A DNA stretch of 64,000 nt, taken from positions 3,066,001 to 3,130,000 of the forward strand of contig NZ_CP029078.1 of assembly GCF_005222485.1 (NCBI RefSeq). Direction: 5' to 3'. Below are positions 56,819 to 64,000 of this stretch, one piece after another. Each line of letters begins with the position of its first letter. Position 1 is the stretch's first letter. The notes under the pieces are model-generated. The model worked only from the letters and a program-made list of their open reading frames with translations, ran no database searches and had not been told where the DNA came from. This DNA is from Streptomyces griseoviridis. GTDB taxonomy: Bacteria > Actinomycetota > Actinomycetes > Streptomycetales > Streptomycetaceae. A program made the position numbers and the translations under genes.

Positions 56819-57700
56819 GTGGGTGTGCGCCCCGCCCTGCGCCCGTACCTGCTGATCGTGCCCGCCCTGCTGCTCACCTGCGGGATCCTCTACCCGTTCG
56901 GGCTCGGCCTCTACTACACGCTGTTCGACTTCTCCGCGAGCAGACCGCGCCCCGACCTCGTGGGGTTCGACAACTACCGGGCGATGTTCGGCGACGGCGC
57001 GTTCTGGGACTCGGCGTGGGTGACCGTGCTGTACGCGGTCGGCGCCGCCGCCACCGAGACCGTCCTCGGGGTCTCGGTGGCCCTGCTGCTGCACCGCTCC
57101 TCCTGGGTGGGCCGGGTACTGGAGAAGATCCTGATCCTGCCGCTGATGATCGCCCCGGTGATCGCGGCGATCATGTGGAAGCTGATGCTCCAGCCGTCGG
57201 TCGGGGTGGTCAACCACCTGCTGCGGCCGTTCGGGCTCGGCGGGGTGCAGTGGACGGACACCCCGGCGGGCGCCCTGCTGTCGTCGATCGCCGTGGACGT
57301 GTGGGTGTACACCCCGTTCGTGGCGATCCTCGCCCTGGCCGGTCTGCGGTCGCTGCCCGCCTCCCCGTTCGAGGCGGCGGCCGTGGACGGCGCGGGGTGG
57401 TGGTACACGTTCAGGCGGCTGACCCTGCCGATGCTGTGGCCGTACGTACTGGTCGCGGTGATCTTCCGGTTCATGGACTCGCTGAAGGTCTTCGACATCA
57501 TCTACGCGCTGACCGAGGGCGGTCCGGGCGACTCCACGATGGTCCTCCAGATCCGCGCCTACCTGGAGGCGATCCGCTTCCAGCGGTACTCGTTCGGGAT
57601 CAGCTACACGATCGTCCTGTGGGCGGTGGTCTATCTGGCGGCGATGGTCCTGGTCCGCCATCTGGGCCGGGTGCAGCGGAAGGCGGCGGAGGCCCGATGA
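56819..57700 (+). CDS. Sugar ABC transporter permease (MalF-type)
   Basis: The 293-residue protein has six spans. The coupling EAA loop is FEAAAVDGAGWWYTFRRLTLPML near residue 190. GTG 56819 lies 5 bases after the lipoprotein stop; a GTG at 56825 is equally possible. Overlaps the next gene by ATGA. Confidence 0.93.
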   Translation: MGVRPALRPYLLIVPALLLTCGILYPFGLGLYYTLFDFSASRPRPDLVGFDNYRAMFGDGAFWDSAWVTVLYAVGAAATETVLGVSVALLLHRSSWVGRVLEKILILPLMIAPVIAAIMWKLMLQPSVGVVNHLLRPFGLGGVQWTDTPAGALLSSIAVDVWVYTPFVAILALAGLRSLPASPFEAAAVDGAGWWYTFRRLTLPMLWPYVLVAVIFRFMDSLKVFDIIYALTEGGPGDSTMVLQIRAYLEAIRFQRYSFGISYTIVLWAVVYLAAMVLVRHLGRVQRKAAEAR

Positions 57701-58728
57701 CCGGCACGGGAACCGAGGGCGGCGGCGACCGGGGGGCCGGCACGGGAAGGACGCGCGGCCGGGACGGGAGGGCCGGCGAGGGACGCGAGGGCGGCCGGGA
57801 CCAAGTGGCCGGCGGGCGGCGGAAGCGCGGCCGGGACCGGGTGGTCGGCGGGCGGCGGAAGCGCGGCCGGGATCGGGATCGGGACCGGGTGGCCGGTGGG
57901 CGTGGGGCGGGGCGGGTGTGGGGGTGGCTGGCGGACGCGGCCCTGATCGGCTACTTCGTCTTCGCGCTGTTCCCGATCGCCTGGATGCTGATCCTGTCGC
58001 TGAAACCGGCCGACCAACTCTTCAGCACCTACTTCTCCTTCACCCCCACCCTCGGCTCCTACCGGACCGTCCTCGGGGACAGCGAGGGCATCCCCTTCGT
58101 GCGGTTCTTCGTCAACAGCCTGGTGGTGTCGGTGGGCGCGGTCGCGCTCTCCCTGCTGGTCGGCCTGCCGGCCGCGTACGCCTCGGCGCGCCATCGGTTC
58201 AAGGGCTCCGAGAACCTGATGTTCACGCTGCTGTCGTTCCGCTTTGCGCCCGAACTCACCGTGATCATCCCGCTGTTCGTGCTCTACCAGAAGCTCGGCC
58301 TGTTCGACACGTACGTCGGCATGATCTGGGTGCTGCAACTGGTCACGCTGCCGCTCATCGTGTGGATCATGCGGTCCTACTTCGCCGACCTGTCACCGGA
58401 GTTGGAGCAGGCGGCGCTGCTCGACGGCTACAGCCGCACCCAGGCGTTCTTCAAGGTCGCGCTGCCGCTGGTGAAGCCGGGGGTGGCGGCCGTGTCGCTG
58501 CTGGCGTTCATCTTCGCCTGGAACAACTTCGTCTTCCCGCTGATCCTCACGTCGAGCGAGGCGCAGACCGTGACCGTGGGCGCCCTGTCGTTCCTGGGCG
58601 GCGACCGCCCCAAGTACAACCTGACGGCCGCCGCCGCGCTGGTCTCCGTCGTCCCGCCGCTGCTGCTCGCCCTCACCATCCAGCGGTATCTGGTGCGGGG
58701 GCTGTCGTTCGGGGCGGTGAAGTCATGA
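57697..58728 (+). CDS. Sugar ABC transporter permease (MalG-type) with repetitive basic N-terminus
   Basis: The protein has 343 residues. The transporter part starts about residue 75 (WLADAALIGYFVFALFPIAWMLIL), with EAA loop LEQAALLDGYSRTQAFFKVALPLVKPG. The first 70 residues are Gly/Arg-rich with repeated GGRRKRGRDR units, unlike normal permeases. Codons in that part are encoded by near-identical 40-base DNA repeats (about 57800-57900), so recent slippage expansion is likely. ATG 57697 overlaps the previous stop. Confidence 0.92.
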   Translation: MTGTGTEGGGDRGAGTGRTRGRDGRAGEGREGGRDQVAGGRRKRGRDRVVGGRRKRGRDRDRDRVAGGRGAGRVWGWLADAALIGYFVFALFPIAWMLILSLKPADQLFSTYFSFTPTLGSYRTVLGDSEGIPFVRFFVNSLVVSVGAVALSLLVGLPAAYASARHRFKGSENLMFTLLSFRFAPELTVIIPLFVLYQKLGLFDTYVGMIWVLQLVTLPLIVWIMRSYFADLSPELEQAALLDGYSRTQAFFKVALPLVKPGVAAVSLLAFIFAWNNFVFPLILTSSEAQTVTVGALSFLGGDRPKYNLTAAAALVSVVPPLLLALTIQRYLVRGLSFGAVKS

Positions 58729-60059
58729 TCCGGCTGCGCGGGATCACCAAGAGCTACGGCCGCACCAGAGCCCTCGACGGCCTCGAACTCGACGTCGAGG
58801 AGGGCGAGTTCTTCTGTCTGCTGGGCCCCTCGGGGGCCGGGAAGACGACCACCCTGAAGACCGTCGCCGGCCTCGAACCGCCGGACGCGGGCACGGTCGA
58901 GCTGGACGGCCGTGACCTGGCGGGTGTCGAGCCGTACGACCGGGGTGTCGCGATGTGCTTCGAGAGCTACGCCCTCTACCCGCACCGCTCCGCCTACGAC
59001 AACCTGGTGTCGCCGCTGCGCTCCCCGCGCCACCGGCTGCCCGCGGCCGAGGCCCGCGCCCGGGTCCGGGAGACCGCCGAACTCCTCGGCATCGCCCAGT
59101 TGTTGGACCGTCCGGTGGGCCGGCTCTCCAACGGGCAGCGGCAGCGGGTCGCGCTCGGCCGGGTGCTGGTGCGCCCGGCCCGCGCCTTCCTCCTCGACGA
59201 GCCCCTCTCCCACCTCGACGCCAAACTGCGCCAGCAGATGCGGGCCGAGCTGAAGGCGATCGGCTCGGTCCGCCGCACCACCACCCTCTACGTCACCCAT
59301 GACGCGGTGGAGGCGCTGGCGCTCGGCGACCGGATCGGCGTCATCAGGGACGGCCGGATCGTGCAGACGGGCACCCGCGAGGAGATCTGGTACCGGCCGG
59401 CCGACACCGAGGTGGCGCGCGCCTTCGGCCGCCCCCGGATCAACCTGCTGCCCGGCACGCTCACCGAGGACGGCGCGTTCCGCTCGGCGGACGGCGCGGT
59501 CGAGCTGCCGGTGCGGGCCGAGGCGCCGCCCGGCACCGAGGTCCTCGCCGGGATCCGCCCCCGCGACCTGTCCCTCACCGCGCCGGGACATGAGCTGACC
59601 GGCACGGTGTACGTCACCGAGGTGCTGGGCCGGTCGGTGGAGGTGACCGTCAGGCTCGGCGGCGGGCGCGGCCCGGGAAGCGGCCCGGGAGGTTGCCAGG
59701 GGAGGGGCCCGGGAGGGGACCCGCACCTCGACCCGGCGGCCACCGGCCTCTCAGCCCCGGACCTCGCGGCCCCCGCCCCGGCGGGACCGGACGCCTCCCC
59801 CGTCCCGCCCACCTCTCCCGAATCCGCCGCCTCTCCGGAATCCGCCGTCTCCTCCGAATCCGCCACCTCCCTCGAATCCTCCGACTTCTCCGTCTCCCCC
59901 GACGCGTCCTCCCCGTACGTCTCCCTGGTCGCCCCGCGCGCCGACACGCACGGGCTGCGGCCCGATGATCCGGTACGGCTCACCCTCCGGCCTGAGAACC
60001 TGCTGCTGTTCGAGGCCGACCGGCCCCGGCGCCCAGGACGAAGGATCGGGACACGATGA
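58725..60059 (+). CDS. Sugar ABC transporter ATPase (first copy), Q-loop Glu and an inserted linker
   Basis: The protein has 444 residues. Walker A is GPSGAGKTTT near 36, the Q-loop region reads MCFESYALYPH with Glu where Gln is normal, the signature is LSNGQRQRVALG, Walker B is LLDEPLSHLD, and the H-loop is VTHDAVEALALG. The TOBE domain is interrupted by about 90 residues of Gly, Pro and Ser (repeats like SPESAASPESAVSSESAT) before LRPDDPVRLTLRPENLLLF. Start ATG overlaps the permease stop. Confidence 0.9.
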   Translation: MIRLRGITKSYGRTRALDGLELDVEEGEFFCLLGPSGAGKTTTLKTVAGLEPPDAGTVELDGRDLAGVEPYDRGVAMCFESYALYPHRSAYDNLVSPLRSPRHRLPAAEARARVRETAELLGIAQLLDRPVGRLSNGQRQRVALGRVLVRPARAFLLDEPLSHLDAKLRQQMRAELKAIGSVRRTTTLYVTHDAVEALALGDRIGVIRDGRIVQTGTREEIWYRPADTEVARAFGRPRINLLPGTLTEDGAFRSADGAVELPVRAEAPPGTEVLAGIRPRDLSLTAPGHELTGTVYVTEVLGRSVEVTVRLGGGRGPGSGPGGCQGRGPGGDPHLDPAATGLSAPDLAAPAPAGPDASPVPPTSPESAASPESAVSSESATSLESSDFSVSPDASSPYVSLVAPRADTHGLRPDDPVRLTLRPENLLLFEADRPRRPGRRIGTR

Positions 60060-60928
60060 GCGCCGCCCACGCACCCCACCCGCACGGCACGCAGCAGCAC
60101 GGCACGCCCCCGCAGGTCCCGCACCAGCAGGGGCCCGCCGCCCGCAGGACGGCGCTGGCCGAGCGGGTCCTCGCCGCCGGTTCCGCGACCGCGGCCGAAC
60201 TCGCCGAGCGGTTCGGGGTGAGCCTGATGACCATCCACCGCGACCTCGACGAACTCGAACGGCAAGGTGTCGTACGGAAGTTCAGGGGCGGGGTGACCGC
60301 GCAGCCGTCGGCGGTCTTCGAGTCGAACGTGCAGTACCGGCTGGGGACCATGCGGGCCGCGAAGGAGGCGGTGGCGGGACACGCCCTGCGCCTGGTCGAG
60401 CCCGGCATGGCGATCATGCTGGACGACTCCACGACCACCCTGGAGATAGCCAGGCTGCTGCGGCTCGGCGAGATCACCCCGCTGACCGTCGTCACCAACT
60501 TCCTCGAGGCCATCAACCTCCTCGCCGACCAGCGGGGCATCCGGCTGCTGGCACTGGGCGGCGACTACGACCCGCTGCACTCGTCGTTCCTCGGGGTGTC
60601 CTGCGTGGAGGCGGTGCAGTCGCTGCGGGTCGACGTCTGCTTCGCGTCGACGTCGGCCGTGCACGGCGGCTACGCCTACCACCAGGAGCAGCACATCGTG
60701 TCCGTGAAGCGGGCGATGCTCGACTCGGCCGCCCGCCGGGTGCTGCTCATCGACCACACGAAGCTCGCCAGGCCCGCCCTGCACCGGGTCGCCCCGCTCT
60801 CCCGTTTCGATCTGCTGCTGGTCGACGACGGGGCGTCGCCCGAGGCGCTGCGGGACCTGGACGAGCACCAGGTCCGCTACGAGGTGTGCCCGACGAAGGG
60901 TGACGATGACCGAGCTGGAGCTACGTGA
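60056..60928 (+). CDS. DeoR/GlpR-family transcriptional regulator
   Basis: The protein has 290 residues. The N-terminal 30 residues are His/Pro/Gln-rich, then a winged-helix: ERVLAAGSATAAELAERFGVSLMTIHRDLDELERQGVV. The sensor domain (LDDSTTTLEIARLL, VTNFLEAINLLAD, GVSCVEAVQSLRVDVCFAST) is the phospho-sugar-binding fold of the family. It sits between the two ATPase genes and presumably represses this operon and the divergent kinase. ATG overlaps the preceding stop. Confidence 0.92.
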   Translation: MSAAHAPHPHGTQQHGTPPQVPHQQGPAARRTALAERVLAAGSATAAELAERFGVSLMTIHRDLDELERQGVVRKFRGGVTAQPSAVFESNVQYRLGTMRAAKEAVAGHALRLVEPGMAIMLDDSTTTLEIARLLRLGEITPLTVVTNFLEAINLLADQRGIRLLALGGDYDPLHSSFLGVSCVEAVQSLRVDVCFASTSAVHGGYAYHQEQHIVSVKRAMLDSAARRVLLIDHTKLARPALHRVAPLSRFDLLLVDDGASPEALRDLDEHQVRYEVCPTKGDDDRAGAT

Positions 60929-61994
60929 CCTGCGCAAGACCTACCGGGCGCGCGGGCGCCCGCCGGTGGACGCGGTGCGCGGCCTCGACCTGGGGCTGCG
61001 CTCCGGTGAACTCCTCGGCCTGCTGGGCCCTTCGGGGTGCGGCAAGTCAACCACCCTGCGGATGATCGCCGGTCTGGAGACGGTGACCGGCGGGGACATC
61101 CTGGTCGGCGGCGCGTCGGTGACCGACCGGCCCGCGAGGCGGCGCAACATCGGGGTGGCGTTCGAGAACTACGCCCTCTACCCGCCGCTCACGGTCCGCG
61201 AGAACCTCGCCTTCGGGCTGCGGGCCCGCCGCCGGGCCGACCGGGGCGACCGGGGAGACGTGGAGCGCAAGGTCGCCCGGATCGCCGAGCGGGTCGGTCT
61301 GACCGCCGTCCTCGACGCCCGTCCCGCCGCCCTCTCCAGCGGGCAGAAGCAGCGGGTCTCGCTTGCCAGGGCGCTGGTCAGGGAGCCGGACGTGCTCCTT
61401 CTCGACGAGCCGCTCTCCCATCTCGACGCCGCCCAACGGGACACCACACGGCGTGAGTTGAAGCGCATCCAGCGCGACCTCGGGCACACCGCCATCCTCG
61501 TCACGCACGACCAGGAGGAGGCCCTCTCGCTCGCCGACCGGATCGCGGTGATGCGGGACGGCGTGATCGAGCAGCTCGGCACGCCCTACGAGGTCTACGA
61601 CCACCCCGCGACCGTCTTCGTGGCGGACTTCGTCGGCGAACCGGCGATCAACCTGCTGCCCGCCACCACCGGCCCGGACGGCCGGGCCAGGCTCTCCGCC
61701 GAGGTCCTGCTGCCGCTGCCGGTCCCGCTGCCGGCCGGGCGGGAGATCATCGTCGGCGTCCGCCCCGAGGACATCGCGCTGACCGGCGGCGACGGCATCC
61801 CGGCCCGCGTCCTCGCCCATGAGCCGCTCCTCGAATCGGGTCTGGCCACCCTCACCCTGGACGGCGTCACGGACCCCGTCGTCGCCCTCACCGAACCCGG
61901 CACCCGGCTCGCCCACGACGCCCTCGTGCGGGTGACCGCCGACCCCCGCCTGACCCATGTCTTCGACGCCGAGACGGGAGTCTCCCTGCGATGA
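60906..61994 (+). CDS. Sugar ABC transporter ATPase (second copy)
   Basis: The protein has 362 residues. Walker A GPSGCGKSTTL, Q-loop region VAFENYALYPP again with Glu, signature LSSGQKQRVSLARA, Walker B LLDEPLSHLDA, H-loop VTHDQEEALSLADR, and a TOBE domain of usual length. ATG 60906 has AAGG 6 bases upstream; a GTG at 60900 is an alternative. It overlaps the end of the regulator gene by 23 bases. Two different ATPases suggest a heterodimer. Confidence 0.92.
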   Translation: MTELELRDLRKTYRARGRPPVDAVRGLDLGLRSGELLGLLGPSGCGKSTTLRMIAGLETVTGGDILVGGASVTDRPARRRNIGVAFENYALYPPLTVRENLAFGLRARRRADRGDRGDVERKVARIAERVGLTAVLDARPAALSSGQKQRVSLARALVREPDVLLLDEPLSHLDAAQRDTTRRELKRIQRDLGHTAILVTHDQEEALSLADRIAVMRDGVIEQLGTPYEVYDHPATVFVADFVGEPAINLLPATTGPDGRARLSAEVLLPLPVPLPAGREIIVGVRPEDIALTGGDGIPARVLAHEPLLESGLATLTLDGVTDPVVALTEPGTRLAHDALVRVTADPRLTHVFDAETGVSLR

Positions 61995-63025
61995 ACACCC
62001 CCGTACGCGTGGTGGCCGCCGGCGACCACTTCGTCCTGCCCGCCCTGATCACTCGGGCGTTGACAGCCGAACTCCCCGAACCACCGCCCGATGTGCGGGA
62101 GTTGATGCTCGGCTGGCCGCTCGAACCGTTCGGCCCGGTGGCCGAGGTGCGGGAGGCGAGCGACGCCGAGAACCCGCTGATCGACGCCCTGTCGGACGGC
62201 CGCGAGGTGCTGGTCACCCAGATGGCGCCGGTCACCGAGCGGGTCCTCGCCGCCTCGCCCGGCCTGCGGCTCGTCGTGGTCTGCCGGGGCGGCCCGGTCA
62301 ACGTCAACCTGGACGCGGCGCAACTCCACGACGTGCGCGTCTGCTACGCGCCCGGCCGCAACGCCGCCGCCACCGCCGAGTTCACCGTCGGACTGCTCCT
62401 CGCGGCGCTGCGGCGCATCCCGCAGGCCCACGATCTCCTGGCCGGGCAGCGCAGTTGGCAGGGCGCGACCTACTACACCCACGAACACAGCGGCCTGGAA
62501 CTGGAGGATCTTCCGGTCGGGCTGATCGGCTACGGCGCGGTCGGCAGCCGGGTGGCCCGCGCGCTCGCCGCGTTCGGCGCCCAGGTGATGGTGTACGACC
62601 CGTACGCCCGGGGCGAGATCCACGGGCTGCGGATGCCGACCCTCGACGCCCTGCTGCGCCGCTCCCGGGTCATCACCCTGCACGCCCGCCTCACCCCGGA
62701 GACGCGGGGCCTGATCGGCGCCCGTGAGCTGGCGCTGCTGCCGCGCGGCGCGGTCCTGGTGAACGCGGCCCGCGGTCCCCTCGTCGACGAGGAGGCGCTC
62801 TGCGACGCGCTGGCCGACGGGACCCTGTCGGCGGCGGCCCTCGACACCTTCGCGCGGGAGCCGCTGCCCGCCGGGTCCCGGCTGTTCGGGCTGGCCGACC
62901 GGGTCGTCCTCACCCCCCATCTGGGCGGCGCGAGCCAGGCGGTGGCGGAGAAGGCGGCGCGGATCGCGGCGGCGGAGGTGGGCCGCTGGGCCCGGGGCGA
63001 ACCGCCCGCGCACGCCCTGTGCTGA
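61991..63025 (+). CDS. D-2-hydroxyacid dehydrogenase (YoaD-like)
   Basis: The protein has 344 residues. NAD-binding GLIGYGAVGSRVARALAAFGAQVMVYDPY near residue 178, catalytic Arg in NAARGPLVDEEAL, and catalytic His in LTPHLGGAS. It is a phosphoglycerate-dehydrogenase-like enzyme. Start ATG overlaps the ATPase stop. In B. subtilis a similar enzyme (YoaD) is encoded next to the kinase YoaC. Confidence 0.92.
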   Translation: MNTPVRVVAAGDHFVLPALITRALTAELPEPPPDVRELMLGWPLEPFGPVAEVREASDAENPLIDALSDGREVLVTQMAPVTERVLAASPGLRLVVVCRGGPVNVNLDAAQLHDVRVCYAPGRNAAATAEFTVGLLLAALRRIPQAHDLLAGQRSWQGATYYTHEHSGLELEDLPVGLIGYGAVGSRVARALAAFGAQVMVYDPYARGEIHGLRMPTLDALLRRSRVITLHARLTPETRGLIGARELALLPRGAVLVNAARGPLVDEEALCDALADGTLSAAALDTFAREPLPAGSRLFGLADRVVLTPHLGGASQAVAEKAARIAAAEVGRWARGEPPAHALC

Positions 63026-63060
63026 CCCCCGCCACCGGCGACCCCGAGGAGAGCCACGCC

Positions 63061-64000
63061 GTGTTCATCGGTATCGACGTAGGAACATCCACCGTGAAGG
63101 CCGCCGCCTTCGACACCGCCGGCACCGAACTCGCCGTCGAGGCACGGCAGATCACCCTCTCGCTCGACGAGGGTGTGGTGGAGCAGGACATGGACGAGGT
63201 GTACGCGGCCGTCGTCGCCGTCCTCGACGCGCTCACCGCCCGGCTCCCCGGGCCCGTCGAACTGGCCGGACTCACCGGGCAGGGCGACGGCGTCTGGCTG
63301 GTGGACGCCGCGGGGCGCCCGGTGCGGGCCGCCGCCTCCTGGATGGACGGGCGGGCCCACGCCCTCGTCGACCGGTGGCTGGCGGACGGGACCTTCGAGG
63401 CGGTGTTCCGGCGGACCGGCGGCGCCTTGTTCCCGGGCAGCCCGGGACCGCTCCTCGCCTGGCTCGACCGGCACGAACCGGCCGCCCTCGACGCGGCGTC
63501 GGCCGCCCTGTGCTGCAAGGACATGGTGTTCGGGCGGCTCACCGGCGCCCCCGCCGGCACCGACGTCTCGGACGCCTCGATGCCGTTCCTCGACCCGCGC
63601 ACCCGGGCCTACGACGACGGCGTCGTCGAACTCCTCGGCCTCACCCACCGCAGGGCGCTGCTCGCGCCGGTCGGCGACCCGATCAGCACGGGCGAGGCGC
63701 GCGGTGAGGGGCTGCCGGCCGGCACCCGGCTCGCCAACGGCCCCTACGACCTGCCGGCCTGCGCGCTGGGCGCGGGGGTGCGGGCGCCCGGCGACGGGCT
63801 GCTGATCGTCGGGACGTGTCTGGCGAGCCTGGTCGCCACCACCGACCTCGATCTGAGCGGCGAACCCGCGGGCCTGTACATCTCGACCGACCGTCCCGGC
63901 CACCGGCTGCGCGCGATGCCCGCGATGGTCGGGACGGCGGCGCTCGACTGGGTGCTGTCGACGACGGGCGTCGCGCACGAGGAGGTCGACGCGCTGCTGG
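63061..64000 (+). CDS. FGGY-family kinase (YoaC/LsrK-like), 3' end outside window
   Basis: This open frame of 313 codons runs off the window. It starts MFIGIDVGTSTVKAAAFDTAG, the phosphate loop of the family, then LAGLTGQGDGVWLVDAAGRPVRAAASWMDGRA with the catalytic Asp region, and GLPAGTRLANGPYDLPACALGAG. GTG 63061 has GAGGAGA 9 bases upstream. It lies 35 bases after the dehydrogenase. The pair with a hydroxyacid dehydrogenase points to an autoinducer-2-kinase-like or other polyol/ulose kinase rather than a standard xylulokinase. Confidence 0.88.
   Translation, partial: MFIGIDVGTSTVKAAAFDTAGTELAVEARQITLSLDEGVVEQDMDEVYAAVVAVLDALTARLPGPVELAGLTGQGDGVWLVDAAGRPVRAAASWMDGRAHALVDRWLADGTFEAVFRRTGGALFPGSPGPLLAWLDRHEPAALDAASAALCCKDMVFGRLTGAPAGTDVSDASMPFLDPRTRAYDDGVVELLGLTHRRALLAPVGDPISTGEARGEGLPAGTRLANGPYDLPACALGAGVRAPGDGLLIVGTCLASLVATTDLDLSGEPAGLYISTDRPGHRLRAMPAMVGTAALDWVLSTTGVAHEEVDALL

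Overview
The window is high-GC actinobacterial chromosome, almost certainly Streptomyces. The evidence is very strong third-position GC, frequent GTG starts, and a block order I recognise from memory as the S. coelicolor core region around obg-rpmA-rplU-rne, mreBCD-pbp2-rodA, ndk-folC-valS, clpX-clpP2-clpP1-tig and sodF. Gene order was compared from memory only. No rRNA genes, prophage, insertion sequence or CRISPR array was seen.

Bases 1-9200: a cell-envelope glycopolymer locus. It holds a pyruvyl-transferase-like protein (cut by the window edge), a GT2 glycosyltransferase, a membrane-anchored CDP-glycerol-type polymer polymerase, a fused CDP-ribitol-type cytidylyltransferase/reductase, a sulfotransferase-fold protein and a Tat-exported PhoD-like phosphodiesterase. 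Together they look like synthesis, decoration and turnover of a teichoic-acid-like phosphate polymer.

Bases 9400-21800: translation and RNA housekeeping on the minus strand. Genes are obg, rpmA, rplU, a very large rne/rng with low-complexity arms, a TIGR03936-type protein, a stand-alone Tudor-like 73-residue protein resembling the PcrA/UvrD C-terminus, a TIGR03960-type radical SAM/B12 protein and a CYTH-CHAD protein. Bases 21900-28500: rodA, PBP2, mreD, mreC and mreB, the elongation or spore-wall machinery. Bases 28500-34000: ndk, a DUF4233-type membrane protein, folC and valS. Bases 34000-40200: a Pro-rich membrane-anchored protein, clpX, clpP2, clpP1 with a candidate ClgR site, tig, tRNA-Pro(TGG) and tRNA-Gly(TCC).

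Bases 40300-53500: mixed single genes. These include a 64-residue membrane protein, an acyltransferase-3, an HD hydrolase, galU, a membrane PP2C/SpoIIE phosphatase, an Eis-like GNAT, a Nei-type glycosylase, rpiB, two amino-acid permeases around bioY, sodF with a clear Nur (nickel) box, and a histidine phosphatase.

Bases 53600-64000: a sugar or polyol catabolic locus. A divergent FGGY kinase faces an operon of lipoprotein, two permeases, an ATPase, a DeoR regulator, a second ATPase, a D-2-hydroxyacid dehydrogenase and a second FGGY kinase that runs off the window. Most junctions are stop/start overlaps. Both ATPases carry Glu instead of Gln in the Q-loop, and the last two genes resemble the B. 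subtilis yoaD-yoaC pair. This is the best candidate here for an uncharacterised pathway.

Five intergenic minisatellite-type repeat arrays (unit lengths 11, 16, 25, 26-27 and 31 bp) and one long imperfect inverted repeat are also present.
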